Shown: piece after piece, positions 1 through 8,834 of the stretch
How positions within the stretch are numbered: the first letter of the stretch is position 1
How the letters are laid out: every line of letters starts with the position of its first letter
NCBI GenBank assembly: GCA_902706205.1
Contig: CACSKA010000008.1
Location: 225,923-289,922, forward strand
Source of the DNA: Chryseobacterium sp. 18061
GTDB taxonomy: Bacteria; Pseudomonadota; Gammaproteobacteria; Enterobacterales; Enterobacteriaceae
Direction of reading: 5' to 3'
Length of the DNA: 64,000 nt
Notes under the pieces: generated by a model
What the model was told of the DNA's origin: nothing
Database searches by the model: none
The model's input: the letters and a program-made list of their open reading frames with translations, nothing else
Translations under genes and position numbers: made by a program

Positions 1-69
1 GGCAACTTACGCAGCAAAAACGCTGAGCTGATTGAAAAGGTGAGAACCTCCTATGAAATTCAGAAATAA
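1..69 (+). CDS. lptC: LptC, C-terminal end (partial)
   Basis: The window opens inside this gene. Frame 1 reads 22 residues, ending KNAELIEKVRTSYEIQK then TAA, which matches the remembered C-terminus of E. coli LptC. LptC is the bitopic inner-membrane protein that passes LPS from the LptB2FG extractor to periplasmic LptA. The end of lptC overlaps the start of lptA by 17 bases, the usual enterobacterial arrangement and a sign of translational coupling. Only the tail is visible, so nothing can be said about the rest of the protein. Confidence 0.9.
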   Translation, partial: GNLRSKNAELIEKVRTSYEIQK

Positions 70-610
70 TAAATTCAGCTTTAAGCTTGCCCTTGCCAGC
101 GTGTTGCTGGCTTCCAGCCTGCCAGCGCTGGCCTTAACGGGTGATACCGATCAGCCGATCCACATTGAATCCGATCAACAGTCTCTGGACATGCAGGGTA
201 ACGTCGCGACGTTCACCGGCAACGTTATCGTCACCCAGGGCACCATCAAAATTAATGCCGACAAAGTGGTGGTCACTCGCCCGGCCGGTGTTAAAGGCAA
301 AGAGACGATGGACGGCTACGGTAACCCGGCTACGTTTTACCAGATGCAGGACAACGGTAAACCGGTTAACGGCCATGCGTCGAAAATGCACTACGAAGTG
401 GCTAACGATCTTGTCGTGCTGACTGGCAACGCCTATCTCGAGCAGGTCGACAGCAACATTAAAGGCGACAAGATTACCTATCTGGTGAAAGAGCAGAAAA
501 TGCAGGCGTATAGCGAAAAAGGTAAACGCGTGACGACAGTTCTGGTGCCATCGCAGCTGCAGGATAAGAGCAGCAACACCAAACCGGCTCAGCCTAAAAA
601 GAGTAACTAA
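53..610 (+). CDS. lptA: LPS transport periplasmic bridge protein LptA
   Basis: LptA is the periplasmic protein whose beta-jellyroll units stack into the bridge carrying lipopolysaccharide from LptC in the inner membrane to LptD/E in the outer membrane. The 185-residue product, the usual family length, begins with a cleavable signal peptide (basic MKFRNNK, hydrophobic core, Ala-Leu-Ala around residue 27). The OstA-like repeats follow, and the C-terminus is a Lys/Gln-rich tail. It overlaps the end of lptC and lies 6 bases before lptB, so the three are one operon. Identification rests on family recognition plus exact context. Confidence 0.97.
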   Translation: MKFRNNKFSFKLALASVLLASSLPALALTGDTDQPIHIESDQQSLDMQGNVATFTGNVIVTQGTIKINADKVVVTRPAGVKGKETMDGYGNPATFYQMQDNGKPVNGHASKMHYEVANDLVVLTGNAYLEQVDSNIKGDKITYLVKEQKMQAYSEKGKRVTTVLVPSQLQDKSSNTKPAQPKKSN

Positions 611-616
611 TACGTT

Positions 617-1342
617 ATGGCAACTTTAACAGCAAAGAATATTGCGAAAGCCTATAAGGGACGTCGGGTCGTTGAAGACGTTAGCCTGACGGTGAATTCC
701 GGCGAAATCGTCGGCCTGCTTGGCCCGAACGGGGCGGGTAAAACCACCACGTTCTACATGGTGGTCGGCATTGTGTCCCGCGATGCGGGCAACATCATCA
801 TTGATGATGACGATATCAGTATGCTGCCACTGCATGCCCGTGCCCGTCGGGGTATTGGTTATCTGCCGCAGGAAGCCTCCATTTTCCGCCGTCTGAGTGT
901 GTTTGATAACCTGATGGCGGTGCTGCAAATCCGTGATGATTTGAGTAACGAGCAGCGCGTTGACCGTGCAAACGAGCTGATGGAAGAGTTTCACATTGAG
1001 CATCTACGCGACAACCTCGGCCAGGCACTCTCCGGCGGTGAACGCCGTCGTGTAGAAATCGCCCGCGCGCTTGCAGCTAATCCTAAATTTATTCTGCTGG
1101 ATGAACCTTTTGCGGGTGTTGACCCCATTTCGGTTATCGACATCAAGCGTATTATCGAACACCTGCGCGACAGCGGCCTCGGCGTGCTGATTACTGACCA
1201 TAACGTTCGCGAAACCTTAGCAGTCTGTGAACGCGCTTACATCGTGAGCCAGGGGCATCTGATTGCTCACGGTACGCCGGAACAAATCCTCCAGGACGAG
1301 CATGTTAAGCGCGTGTATCTTGGGGAAGACTTCAGACTCTGA
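617..1342 (+). CDS. lptB: LPS export ABC transporter ATPase LptB
   Basis: LptB is the cytoplasmic ATPase of LptB2FG and powers LPS extraction from the inner membrane. The 241-residue protein shows the full ABC ATPase set: Walker A GPNGAGKTT near residue 36, Q-loop YLPQEAS near 84, signature LSGGERRR near 138, Walker B FILLDEPFAGVDP near 157, and the switch histidine in ITDHNVRE. Start and length match E. coli LptB. It sits 6 bases after lptA and 47 bases before rpoN, the standard lptAB-rpoN arrangement, so rpoN is probably partly co-transcribed. Confidence 0.98.
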   Translation: MATLTAKNIAKAYKGRRVVEDVSLTVNSGEIVGLLGPNGAGKTTTFYMVVGIVSRDAGNIIIDDDDISMLPLHARARRGIGYLPQEASIFRRLSVFDNLMAVLQIRDDLSNEQRVDRANELMEEFHIEHLRDNLGQALSGGERRRVEIARALAANPKFILLDEPFAGVDPISVIDIKRIIEHLRDSGLGVLITDHNVRETLAVCERAYIVSQGHLIAHGTPEQILQDEHVKRVYLGEDFRL

Positions 1343-1389
1343 TAGGGTAGTGAATACAGACATTCTGGCCGGAGAAATTTGCCCTGATT

Positions 1390-2823
1390 ATGAAGCAAGG
1401 TTTGCAATTAAGGCTCAGCCAACAGCTCGCCATGACGCCGCAACTGCAACAGGCTATTCGTCTGTTGCAGCTTTCTACGCTCGAGCTGCAACAGGAACTT
1501 CAGCAAGCGCTGGAGAGTAATCCCCTGCTTGAGCAAACCGACCTTCACGAGGAAGTCGATTCACAAGAAGAAACCGACAACGACACATTTGATACCGTTG
1601 ATGCCCTCGAGCAGAAAGAGATGCCCGATGAGCTTCCGCTCGATGCCAGCTGGGATGAAATCTATACCGCAGGCACGCCGTCCGGTACCGGCACCGATTA
1701 TCAGGATGACGAACTGCCGGTCTACCAGGGCGAAACGACGCAGACACTCCAGGACTATCTGATGTGGCAGGTTGGGCTGACGCCGTTTTCCGATACCGAC
1801 CGCGCGATAGCCACGTCGATCGTGAACGCGGTTGACGATACCGGCTACCTCACCGCATCGCTGGACGAGATCCTGGAAAGCATCGGCGACGAAGAACTCG
1901 ATCTCGATGAGGTCGAAGCGGTGCTGAAACGCATCCAGCGTTTTGATCCGATCGGCGTGGCCGCGAAAGATCTGCGCGACTGCCTGTTGATCCAGCTCTC
2001 CCAGTTTACCAAAGAGACGCCGTGGCTGACGGAAGCCAAAACGATTATCAGCGATCATCTCGATCTACTGGCCAATCATGATTTCCGCTCCCTGATGCGC
2101 GTCACTCGCCTCAAAGAAGATGTGCTGAAAGAAACCGTGTCGCTGATTCAGTCCCTGGATCCGCGCCCAGGTCAGTCCATTCAGACCGGCGAACCGGAGT
2201 ACGTCATCCCCGATGTGCTGGTGCGTAAAATCAGTGGCCGTTGGGCAGTTGAACTCAATTCCGATAGTATCCCGCGCCTGCAAATCAATCAGCATTACGC
2301 CGGCATGTGCAGCTCCACGCGCAACGACGCCGACAACCAATTTATTCGCAGTAATCTGCAGGAAGCCAAATGGCTGATTAAAAGCCTGGAGAGCCGCAAT
2401 GACACGCTGCTGCGGGTAAGCCGCTGCATCGTCGAACAACAGCAGGCGTTCTTTGATCAGGGCGAAGAGTTCATGAAACCGATGGTCCTGGCTGATATTG
2501 CCCAAGCCGTCGAAATGCATGAATCAACGATTTCACGCGTCACCACGCAAAAGTATCTGCACAGCCCACGGGGCATTTTTGAGCTTAAGTATTTCTTCTC
2601 CAGCCATGTGAATACCGAAGGCGGCGGCGAAGCGTCGTCCACGGCGATTCGCGCACTGGTGAGGAAATTAATTGCCGCGGAAAATCCCGCGAAACCACTG
2701 AGTGACAGTAAGCTGACTACCATGCTGTCCGAACAGGGTATCATGGTGGCACGCCGCACCGTTGCAAAGTACCGAGAGTCTTTATCCATTCCGCCGTCGA
2801 ACCAGCGTAAACAGCTGGTCTGA
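1390..2823 (+). CDS. rpoN: RNA polymerase sigma-54 factor
   Basis: Sigma-54 directs RNA polymerase to -24/-12 promoters of nitrogen-assimilation, phage-shock and other genes that need enhancer-binding activators. The 477-residue product has the Gln/Leu-rich activator-interacting N-terminus (MKQGLQLRLSQQLAMTPQLQQAIRLLQ), an acidic region around residues 55-115, the core-binding domain, and the DNA-binding C-terminus with a perfect RpoN box, ARRTVAKYRE, close to the end. Downstream genes hpf, ptsN, rapZ and npr follow on the same strand with short gaps, the conserved rpoN operon linking sigma-54 with the nitrogen PTS. Confidence 0.98.
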   Translation: MKQGLQLRLSQQLAMTPQLQQAIRLLQLSTLELQQELQQALESNPLLEQTDLHEEVDSQEETDNDTFDTVDALEQKEMPDELPLDASWDEIYTAGTPSGTGTDYQDDELPVYQGETTQTLQDYLMWQVGLTPFSDTDRAIATSIVNAVDDTGYLTASLDEILESIGDEELDLDEVEAVLKRIQRFDPIGVAAKDLRDCLLIQLSQFTKETPWLTEAKTIISDHLDLLANHDFRSLMRVTRLKEDVLKETVSLIQSLDPRPGQSIQTGEPEYVIPDVLVRKISGRWAVELNSDSIPRLQINQHYAGMCSSTRNDADNQFIRSNLQEAKWLIKSLESRNDTLLRVSRCIVEQQQAFFDQGEEFMKPMVLADIAQAVEMHESTISRVTTQKYLHSPRGIFELKYFFSSHVNTEGGGEASSTAIRALVRKLIAAENPAKPLSDSKLTTMLSEQGIMVARRTVAKYRESLSIPPSNQRKQLV

Positions 2824-2845
2824 CACAACCGATAAGGAAGACCCT

Positions 2846-3133
2846 ATGCAGCTCAATATCACAGGACACAATGTCGAAATCACTGACGCACTGCGTGAAT
2901 TTTTGAACACCAAATTCGCGAAGCTCGAGCAGTTTTTCGAACGGATCAATCAAGTCTATATTGTGTTAAAAGTGGAAAAGGTGACTCATATCTCGGATGC
3001 CACCCTGCATGTTAACGGGGGCGAAATTCATGCCAGTGCGGAAGGGCAGGATATGTATGCCGCAATAGACGGTCTTATCGATAAGCTGGCAAGACAGCTG
3101 ACCAAACATAAAGATAAACTGAAACAACACTAA
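2846..3133 (+). CDS. hpf: Ribosome hibernation promoting factor HPF (short form)
   Basis: HPF binds the 30S decoding region in stationary phase and, with RMF, converts 70S ribosomes into inactive 100S dimers. The 95-residue protein, MQLNITGHNVEITDALREF..., is the short HPF form typical of gammaproteobacteria and lacks the long-HPF dimerisation domain. The frame is open further upstream from 2762, but that part lies inside rpoN. The ATG at 2846 follows a good AAGGAAG ribosome binding site and gives the family length, so I used it. It lies 22 bases after rpoN. Confidence 0.97.
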   Translation: MQLNITGHNVEITDALREFLNTKFAKLEQFFERINQVYIVLKVEKVTHISDATLHVNGGEIHASAEGQDMYAAIDGLIDKLARQLTKHKDKLKQH

Positions 3134-3190
3134 TTGTCCGGGCGTGCGCCTGACCCGGTTGTTCGGGTTGGGCGGCACGCAGGTGAAATT

Positions 3191-3682
3191 ATGATGAACA
3201 ATGATTCCGCTCTGCAATTGAGCAATGTCCTTAACCAGGAATGTACCCGCAGTGCAGTTCACTGCCAGAGTAAAAAGCGTGCGCTGGAAATCATCAGCGA
3301 ACTGGCCGCAAAACAGCTTGGCTTACCGTCGCAGGTGGTATTCGAAGCTATTCTGACCCGTGAAAAGATGGGCAGTACCGGTATCGGCAACGGCATCGCC
3401 ATTCCTCACGGCAAGCTGGAAGAAGATACTCTGCGTGCCGTCGGCGTTTTCGTGCAGCTCGAAACACCGATCGCCTTTGATGCCATTGATAACCAGCCGG
3501 TTGATCTGCTGTTCGCCTTGCTGGTGCCTGCCGATCAGACCAAAACGCATTTGCACACCCTTTCACTGGTGGCGAAGCGTCTGGCAGACAAAACCATCTG
3601 TCGCCGGTTGCGTAACGCACAGAGCGATCAGGAACTGTATGAGATTATCACCAGCGACGATAACGGTGATGAAAATGCCTAA
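3191..3682 (+). CDS. ptsN: Nitrogen PTS EIIA component (EIIA-Ntr)
   Basis: PtsN accepts phosphate from NPr and regulates K+ transport (TrkA, KdpD) and other targets rather than transporting sugar. The 163-residue protein has the PTS EIIA type-2 fold, with the phosphorylated histidine at residue 73 in IAIPHGKLEEDT. The frame is open upstream to a TTG at 3134. The ATG at 3191, preceded by AGGTGAA at 3181, gives the known family length and aligns with the E. coli start. It belongs to the rpoN-hpf-ptsN-rapZ-npr cluster, where its phospho-donor NPr is encoded two genes later. Confidence 0.96.
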   Translation: MMNNDSALQLSNVLNQECTRSAVHCQSKKRALEIISELAAKQLGLPSQVVFEAILTREKMGSTGIGNGIAIPHGKLEEDTLRAVGVFVQLETPIAFDAIDNQPVDLLFALLVPADQTKTHLHTLSLVAKRLADKTICRRLRNAQSDQELYEIITSDDNGDENA

Positions 3683-3715
3683 CGGTAACTCGGTTGTCTT
3701 AAGGAGAAACGACTG

Positions 3716-4570
3716 ATGGTACTGATGATTGTCAGCGGTCGCTCGGGTTCAGGTAAATCTGTCGCCCTGCGTGCGCTGGAAGACATGGGCTTTTACTGCG
3801 TGGATAATCTGCCCGTCGTGCTGTTGCCCGAACTGGCGAAAAGCCTTGCTGACCGACAAATTTCTGCCGCGGTCAGCATCGATGTGCGTAACATGCCGGA
3901 ATCTCCGGAGATTTTTGAACAGGCAATGGACAATTTGCCTGATACATTCTCTCCACAACTGTTGTTCCTGGATGCCGATCGCAACACGCTGATCCGCCGT
4001 TACAGCGATACCCGCCGTCTGCACCCTCTTTCCAGCAAAAATCTGTCGCTGGAAAGCGCAATCGATCAGGAAAGCGATTTACTGGAACCGCTGCGTTCCC
4101 GTGCTGACCTGATAGTCGACACCTCCGAAATGTCGGTGCATGAACTGGCTGAAATGCTGCGTACGCGCCTGCTTGGCAAGCGTGAACGCGAACTAACGAT
4201 GGTATTTGAATCCTTCGGCTTTAAGCACGGGATCCCTATCGATGCCGATTACGTGTTCGATGTGCGTTTCCTGCCAAACCCGCACTGGGACCCGAAACTG
4301 CGTCCGATGACTGGCCTCGATAAACCGGTTGCCGCGTTCCTCGATCGCCACACAGAAGTTCACAATTTTATCTATCAGACCCGCAGCTATCTTGAGCTAT
4401 GGTTACCTATGCTGGAAACCAACAACCGCAGCTATCTGACGGTCGCGGTTGGTTGTACCGGCGGTAAACATCGTTCGGTATACATTGCCGAACAGCTGGC
4501 TGACTACTTCCGCTCGCGTGGGAAGAACGTTCAGTCTCGTCATCGGACGCTGGAAAAACGGAAAACATGA
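3716..4570 (+). CDS. rapZ: RNase adapter protein RapZ
   Basis: RapZ binds the sRNA GlmZ and delivers it to RNase E, which controls synthesis of GlmS and thus glucosamine-6-phosphate for the cell envelope. The 284-residue product has a P-loop at residues 8-15 (GRSGSGKS) and the conserved C-terminal half with the GCTGGKHRSV motif, ending in a basic tail (SRHRTLEKRKT) like the RNA-binding tail of the E. coli protein. It starts after a strong AAGGAG and overlaps npr by 4 bases (ATGA). Confidence 0.97.
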   Translation: MVLMIVSGRSGSGKSVALRALEDMGFYCVDNLPVVLLPELAKSLADRQISAAVSIDVRNMPESPEIFEQAMDNLPDTFSPQLLFLDADRNTLIRRYSDTRRLHPLSSKNLSLESAIDQESDLLEPLRSRADLIVDTSEMSVHELAEMLRTRLLGKRERELTMVFESFGFKHGIPIDADYVFDVRFLPNPHWDPKLRPMTGLDKPVAAFLDRHTEVHNFIYQTRSYLELWLPMLETNNRSYLTVAVGCTGGKHRSVYIAEQLADYFRSRGKNVQSRHRTLEKRKT

Positions 4571-4839
4571 GCGTAAAGCACACGGTTGAAATCACTAATA
4601 AGCTGGGGATGCACGCACGCCCAGCGATGAAGCTGTTTGAGCTGGTACAGAATTATGATGCCGAAGTGTGGCTGCGCAATGACGAAGGCACCGAAGCCGA
4701 AGCCAGCAGCGTTATCGCGTTACTGATGCTGGATTCTGCCAAAGGCCGACAGATTGAAATCGAAGCCAGCGGGCCACAAGAAACTGAAGCTCTGGCGGCG
4801 GTGATCGCGCTGTTTAACGCCGGGTTCGATGAAGATTAG
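4567..4839 (+). CDS. npr: Nitrogen PTS phosphocarrier protein NPr
   Basis: NPr is the HPr-like carrier that moves phosphate from EI-Ntr (PtsP) to EIIA-Ntr (PtsN). The 90-residue protein carries the phosphorylation site His16 in GMHARPA and the HPr-family serine region (ASSVIALLMLDSAKG). It has the usual length. Its ATG overlaps the rapZ stop as ATGA, indicating translational coupling. It is the last gene of the rpoN operon and is followed by a short hairpin before the convergent mtgA. Confidence 0.97.
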   Translation: MSVKHTVEITNKLGMHARPAMKLFELVQNYDAEVWLRNDEGTEAEASSVIALLMLDSAKGRQIEIEASGPQETEALAAVIALFNAGFDED

Positions 4840-4865
4840 TCCTCGTTTACGCTGACTGTCTGACG

Positions 4866-4885
4866 CCCTCTCCCGCAGGAGAGGG
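4866..4885. terminator. Hairpin between convergent npr and mtgA
   Basis: CCCTCTC and GAGAGGG form a perfect 7-bp stem with a 6-base loop in the 54-base gap between two converging genes. No clear T-run follows on either strand, so terminator activity is inferred from position only. Confidence 0.4.
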
Positions 4886-4893
4886 CCAAACCT

Positions 4894-5619
4894 TTAATAC
4901 AGTTTATTTTCCCGCATAAACCCTTCCCCACCGAGCTGACGCATCTGGCGTAAAATCCACGCCTGACGACTGCGAACATACCCTGATGGCGCATCAGCGC
5001 GAAAACGAATAGGGTTTGGCAGTACCGCCGCAAGCAAAGCCGCTTCCGACATCGTCAATTTACTGGCAGGTTTTTGGAAATAGCGCTGCGCAGCCGCTTC
5101 GACGCCAAATACCCCATCACCAAATTCGGCAATATTCAGGTAAACGGTCAGGATGCGTTTTTTGCTCCAGACAGTTTCGATGCCCACCGTCAAACCCACC
5201 TCCAGCCCTTTACGCAGCCAGCTTCTGCCGTCCCACAGGAACAGGTTTTTCGCAGTTTGCTGTGAGAGCGTGGATGCGCCACGAATGCGATTTTCATTCT
5301 GCTCGTTATGGGCCAGCGCTTTCTCAATGGCAGACACATCAAATCCCCAATGGTCCGGGAATTTTTGGTCTTCCGCAGCGATGACGGCGAGTCCCATCCA
5401 GGGTGTCATTTCATCCATGCTGACCCAGTCAGAATGGGCCAGATAGTGAAAGTTACCGCTAAACATTTCTCCAAGCTGACGCTCCACCATCACCGCTGAA
5501 AATGGCACCGGCAGCACGCTGAAAATTGCGATGCCCCCGCCCCAAAAAACGGCGAGTGTTATTACCACCCGCAGCAGAATGCGCTTTATCCAGGCCAACG
5601 GTGTACGACGCTGACTCAT
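4894..5619 (-). CDS. mtgA: Monofunctional peptidoglycan glycosyltransferase MtgA
   Basis: MtgA polymerises lipid II into glycan strands without a transpeptidase domain and is anchored in the inner membrane. The 241-residue protein has one N-terminal membrane segment (about residues 13-35) and a GT51 domain with the catalytic motif AAEDQKFPDHWGFD, then RGASTLSQQTAKNLFLW and KKRILTVYLNIAEFG. I chose the ATG at 5619, which overlaps the elbB stop by 4 bases as ATGA. A GTG two codons upstream is the alternative. It is probably co-transcribed with elbB. Confidence 0.95.
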   Translation of the reverse strand: MSQRRTPLAWIKRILLRVVITLAVFWGGGIAIFSVLPVPFSAVMVERQLGEMFSGNFHYLAHSDWVSMDEMTPWMGLAVIAAEDQKFPDHWGFDVSAIEKALAHNEQNENRIRGASTLSQQTAKNLFLWDGRSWLRKGLEVGLTVGIETVWSKKRILTVYLNIAEFGDGVFGVEAAAQRYFQKPASKLTMSEAALLAAVLPNPIRFRADAPSGYVRSRQAWILRQMRQLGGEGFMRENKLY

Positions 5620-6269
5620 TCGCACAGCACCATCACGCGGGCCACCAGCTTCTCAATGCCGGTTGCCGCGTCGGCAATATTCTGCGCCAGCATGTAGGCC
5701 GGAGTGGTCACGACTTTGTGCTCTTCATCCACCACGATATCGTCTACCGGGCACAGCACATGTTCGGCACCCATTGCTTCCAGCACTTCGGCAGTATCGA
5801 TATCGGTGCCGATGGTAATGCGCAGAGGGAAATCAAAAATCTTCGGCAGCATCGCCGGGGCAATGCACATAAAACCAAGCGGCTTACCCGCCTGATGCAG
5901 CGCTAGCGCCAGCGCTTTTAAATCCGCATCCACCACGCACTCACTGCCCTGGGAGGCAAAGTTACTCAGGTTTTTAGCTGCGCCAAATCCGCCGGGTACA
6001 ATCAGCGCATCAAGCTCCTCGGCACGCGCACTCGCCAACGGCTGAATGTCACCGCGCGTGATCCGCGCCGCTTCCAAAAGAACGTTGCGTTCACCCGCCA
6101 TTGATTCACCAGCTAAATGGTTGATCACATCAGACTGGCTTTTATCTGGCGCAAAACAGACCGCCTGTGCGCCGTTTCGAGCAATAGCCAACAGAGTAAT
6201 AACCGCTTCATGAATTTCGCTACCGTCATATACGCCACAGCCGCTCAGCACTACGCCAATTTTTTTCAT
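5616..6269 (-). CDS. elbB: DJ-1/PfpI-family protein ElbB (glyoxalase-like)
   Basis: ElbB belongs to the DJ-1/PfpI superfamily. E. coli ElbB has been reported to have weak glyoxalase III-type activity and was linked to isoprenoid biosynthesis, but its cell role is not settled. The 217-residue protein has the nucleophile-elbow cysteine at residue 135 (GFMCIAPAML) and conserved glycine-rich segments (VVLSGCGVYDGSEIHE, VPGGFGAAKN). It sits between arcZ and mtgA exactly as in E. coli and overlaps mtgA by 4 bases. Confidence 0.95.
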   Translation of the reverse strand: MKKIGVVLSGCGVYDGSEIHEAVITLLAIARNGAQAVCFAPDKSQSDVINHLAGESMAGERNVLLEAARITRGDIQPLASARAEELDALIVPGGFGAAKNLSNFASQGSECVVDADLKALALALHQAGKPLGFMCIAPAMLPKIFDFPLRITIGTDIDTAEVLEAMGAEHVLCPVDDIVVDEEHKVVTTPAYMLAQNIADAATGIEKLVARVMVLCE

Positions 6270-6374
6270 CCTGCGTTCCTTTTTGCAACCGTGTGAAGCC
6301 CATCAGTTATTTTGATTTAACCGCCATGCTTCACACATTTAACTGATTTACGTAACAAATAATTTAAGTTTTGC

Positions 6375-6380
6375 TATCTT
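6375..6380 (+). promoter_or_regulatory. arcZ promoter -10 element
   Basis: TATCTT preceded by TGC (an extended -10) ends 7 bases before the inferred ArcZ start at 6388. The -35 region is weak. In E. coli arcZ is repressed by ArcA under anaerobic conditions, so an ArcA site is expected in the AT-rich stretch at 6300-6370, but I cannot define one by eye. Confidence 0.55.
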
Positions 6381-6387
6381 AATGAAC

Positions 6388-6508
6388 GTGCAGCCTAAAT
6401 TCTCAGGCCGCGTCTGTTCAACACTCTTAAAACTATCGAGGCGCAGCCACGTTTTCCCTGGTGTTGGCGCAGTATTCGCGCACCCCGGCTTGACCGGGGT
6501 CATTTTTT
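6388..6508 (+). ncRNA. arcZ: ArcZ small regulatory RNA
   Basis: ArcZ is an Hfq-dependent sRNA that activates rpoS translation and represses motility and other mRNAs. The sequence begins GTGCAGCC, resembling the remembered E. coli 5' end. It is nearly identical to the E. coli RNA in its processed 3' part from about 6453 (TTTCCCTGGTGTTGGCGCAG onward). It ends with the terminator CCCCGG-cttga-CCGGGG followed by six Ts (6483-6508). The middle (about 6395-6440) differs from E. coli, as expected because function lies in the 3' fragment. It lies between elbB and arcB on the opposite strand, as in E. coli, and its T-run shares two bases with the arcB stop codon. Confidence 0.93.
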
Positions 6509-8834
6509 ATCGGCTTGCGACCCACGCTTTCAGGGTAGCGGCATCCTGCTGCCATTCCGTTTTCATCTCTTCAACCCATTCACCCACGTTATCCCACCAG
6601 GCCGGAAGATCCGGAGATTGAATCTGTTGCCCAAGCTGCTGAATATGACGTAAACCAATCGAGCCCGCGGCGCCTTTGATTTTATGCCCTTCTTCAACAA
6701 TGCCTTTCTGGTCACGCGCGGTCAGATTTGATTCCAGCACCGCCAGATATCCAGGCATCATCTTCTCGAACACCGCCAGACCGTCGGTGATGAGCTGTGG
6801 GCCCACCAGGTCGATGTACTGCTGGAGCATGTCGGTGTCCAGAATGCTGCTTGATTTGTTGCTATCGGTCATGGTCACGCTGCTTTCCTCGTCGTCAGGG
6901 GTATCCCAGAATTTTTGGATGATCGCGGTCAATGCGGGAACGGCCAGCGGCTTGCTTAACACGTCATCCATTCCCGCATCCAGATACTCTTTTTTGTCCT
7001 TCAGCACGTTGGCCGTCAGCGCCACCAGCGGCGGTAGCTCGTCAGCGTGATAACGCTGTTTCAGCTCACGGGAAATATCCAGGCCGGTCATGTCCGGCAG
7101 CTGAATATCCAACAGTACCAAATCGTAATCAGAAGGCGAAAACATCTCCAGCGCCTCTTTGCCGGTCATCGCCACGTCTACGCTGTTACCGAGCTTTTCC
7201 AGCACCGAACGCGCCACAATCACGTTCAGCTCAATGTCTTCCACCAGCAACACATGCAAGGCCGGTAGCGGCATATCATCGTCGGCAAGGGTGTCTTCCA
7301 CTTCTTCCGCGATGGCAGGCGCATGAACGGTTAGCGTAAAGGTTGAGCCACTGCCTGGCTGGCTGGAAACAGTGATATCGCCGCCCATGCTCTTCGCCAG
7401 ACGACGCGAAACAGCCAGACCAATCCCGGTCCCCGTCGCCGGCTTTCCACCCTGGCTGTCTTTCACCTGGTAATACATCGCGAAAATTTTGTCCTGTTCT
7501 TCCTGCGGGATGCCAATCCCGGAGTCTTCCACTTCGAAGCGCAACATGTCACCTCCATCGTACCGCACGCGAACCGACACGTTACCCTGCTGGGTAAATT
7601 TGACCGCGTTGCTGATCAGATTCCACAGGATCTGCCGCAGGCGGGTGCCATCGGTTATCACTTTATGCGGCAATGGCAGCGTTGGATCCATCACGAAACG
7701 CAGCCCTTTTTGCTGCGCCTGCAGGCCAGAGAGGTTTTCCAGGTCAGCCAGGAAACCGGTGAAATCAATAGGCTGGTTATCCAACTGAACTTTACGCCGT
7801 TCCATCTTATCCATATCGATAATATCGTTGAAGATATTACCCAGCGTGACCGCCGAAACATGGATGGTTTTCAGGTATTTCTCCTGCTCGGACGTCAATT
7901 CAGTATCCAGCAGGATACGGCTCAGGCCGACGATGCCGTTGAGCGGCGTACGCAGCTCGTGGCTGATGGTAGAAATAAAGGTGGTCTTATCGCGGCTGGC
8001 GCGTTCAAGGGCGTCCTGATAGCGTTTACGTTCCGTTATATCGCGCCCAAAGCCCATCAGACCGTGGCGCTTCCCGACCCGGTCGTAATACGGCACTTTA
8101 CGAATTTCGAAGCAGGCTTTACGCCCATCGGGATAATCCAGCCACTGTTCGTAGGTCAGCGAAACATTGTGGCGGAATACTTTCTCATCGGTTTCAATGA
8201 CTTTGGCTGCGGCTTCTGGAGAGTACACGTCAAGAGGTTTGAGATTTACCAGTTGTTTTTCGCTTTTACCGGTCAACAGCTCCATCGCCCGGTTACAGCC
8301 GGAAAACTCTTTGTCTTCGTTGCGGTAAAACACCAGGTCTGGCGAGGCATCAAGGAACGAACGCAGGAAAGACGACTGCTGCTCGAGCTGTATTTGCGTC
8401 TGTTCGCGCTCTTTCATTTCGATTTTTAGCTGTTCCAGCGTGGTCTGACGTTCGGCTTCCGCCTTTTCGCGATCGGTGATTTCCTGATTAAGCTGCGCAA
8501 TATTGTCTTTCAACTGCACATTCAGCTTCAGGTCACGGTCGCGCATCTCTTCCAGCTTTTCGACCAAACGCGTAAGACGCTGGCGAGATTCTTCCAGTTG
8601 CTCGACCACCACCGAGAGAAAATAAACCGCCCAGGGCGTGATCAACAGCCCAAAGAAAATGGAGCGGATAACATCAATACTCTCGACCTGGCCGTGCAGC
8701 ACCATCGTCACCGCCATCTGTACCACGATGGCTAACACCACCAGCGCCAACGCCAGCAGCAGCGAGAAGCGTACCAGGCCGAGCTTCATCATCAGGTCGA
8801 CATAGTACTGCGCAAGCATTCGGATTTGCTTCAT
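6507..8834 (-). CDS. arcB: Aerobic respiration hybrid sensor kinase ArcB
   Basis: ArcB senses quinone redox state and phosphorylates ArcA, which represses aerobic metabolism when oxygen is low. The 775-residue protein has two N-terminal membrane segments (about 22-41 and 58-77), a coiled-coil linker, and a PAS domain with both redox cysteines (SGCNRAM near 180, KACFEIRK near 241). Then come the kinase core (SHELRTPLNG, His near 292; G box GTGIGLAVSRR), a receiver domain (LLDIQLPD, Asp near 576) and an Hpt domain (EEGHKIKGAAGS, His near 717). The ATG at 8834 follows AAGGA; the open frame extends ten codons to a TTG that I rejected. Confidence 0.97.
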   Translation of the reverse strand: MKQIRMLAQYYVDLMMKLGLVRFSLLLALALVVLAIVVQMAVTMVLHGQVESIDVIRSIFFGLLITPWAVYFLSVVVEQLEESRQRLTRLVEKLEEMRDRDLKLNVQLKDNIAQLNQEITDREKAEAERQTTLEQLKIEMKEREQTQIQLEQQSSFLRSFLDASPDLVFYRNEDKEFSGCNRAMELLTGKSEKQLVNLKPLDVYSPEAAAKVIETDEKVFRHNVSLTYEQWLDYPDGRKACFEIRKVPYYDRVGKRHGLMGFGRDITERKRYQDALERASRDKTTFISTISHELRTPLNGIVGLSRILLDTELTSEQEKYLKTIHVSAVTLGNIFNDIIDMDKMERRKVQLDNQPIDFTGFLADLENLSGLQAQQKGLRFVMDPTLPLPHKVITDGTRLRQILWNLISNAVKFTQQGNVSVRVRYDGGDMLRFEVEDSGIGIPQEEQDKIFAMYYQVKDSQGGKPATGTGIGLAVSRRLAKSMGGDITVSSQPGSGSTFTLTVHAPAIAEEVEDTLADDDMPLPALHVLLVEDIELNVIVARSVLEKLGNSVDVAMTGKEALEMFSPSDYDLVLLDIQLPDMTGLDISRELKQRYHADELPPLVALTANVLKDKKEYLDAGMDDVLSKPLAVPALTAIIQKFWDTPDDEESSVTMTDSNKSSSILDTDMLQQYIDLVGPQLITDGLAVFEKMMPGYLAVLESNLTARDQKGIVEEGHKIKGAAGSIGLRHIQQLGQQIQSPDLPAWWDNVGEWVEEMKTEWQQDAATLKAWVASR

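Noticed and set aside
7665..8429. 254-codon open frame on the plus strand inside arcB
   Set aside because: It lies wholly within arcB in antisense, lacks a ribosome binding site and resembles no family. It reflects arcB codon usage.
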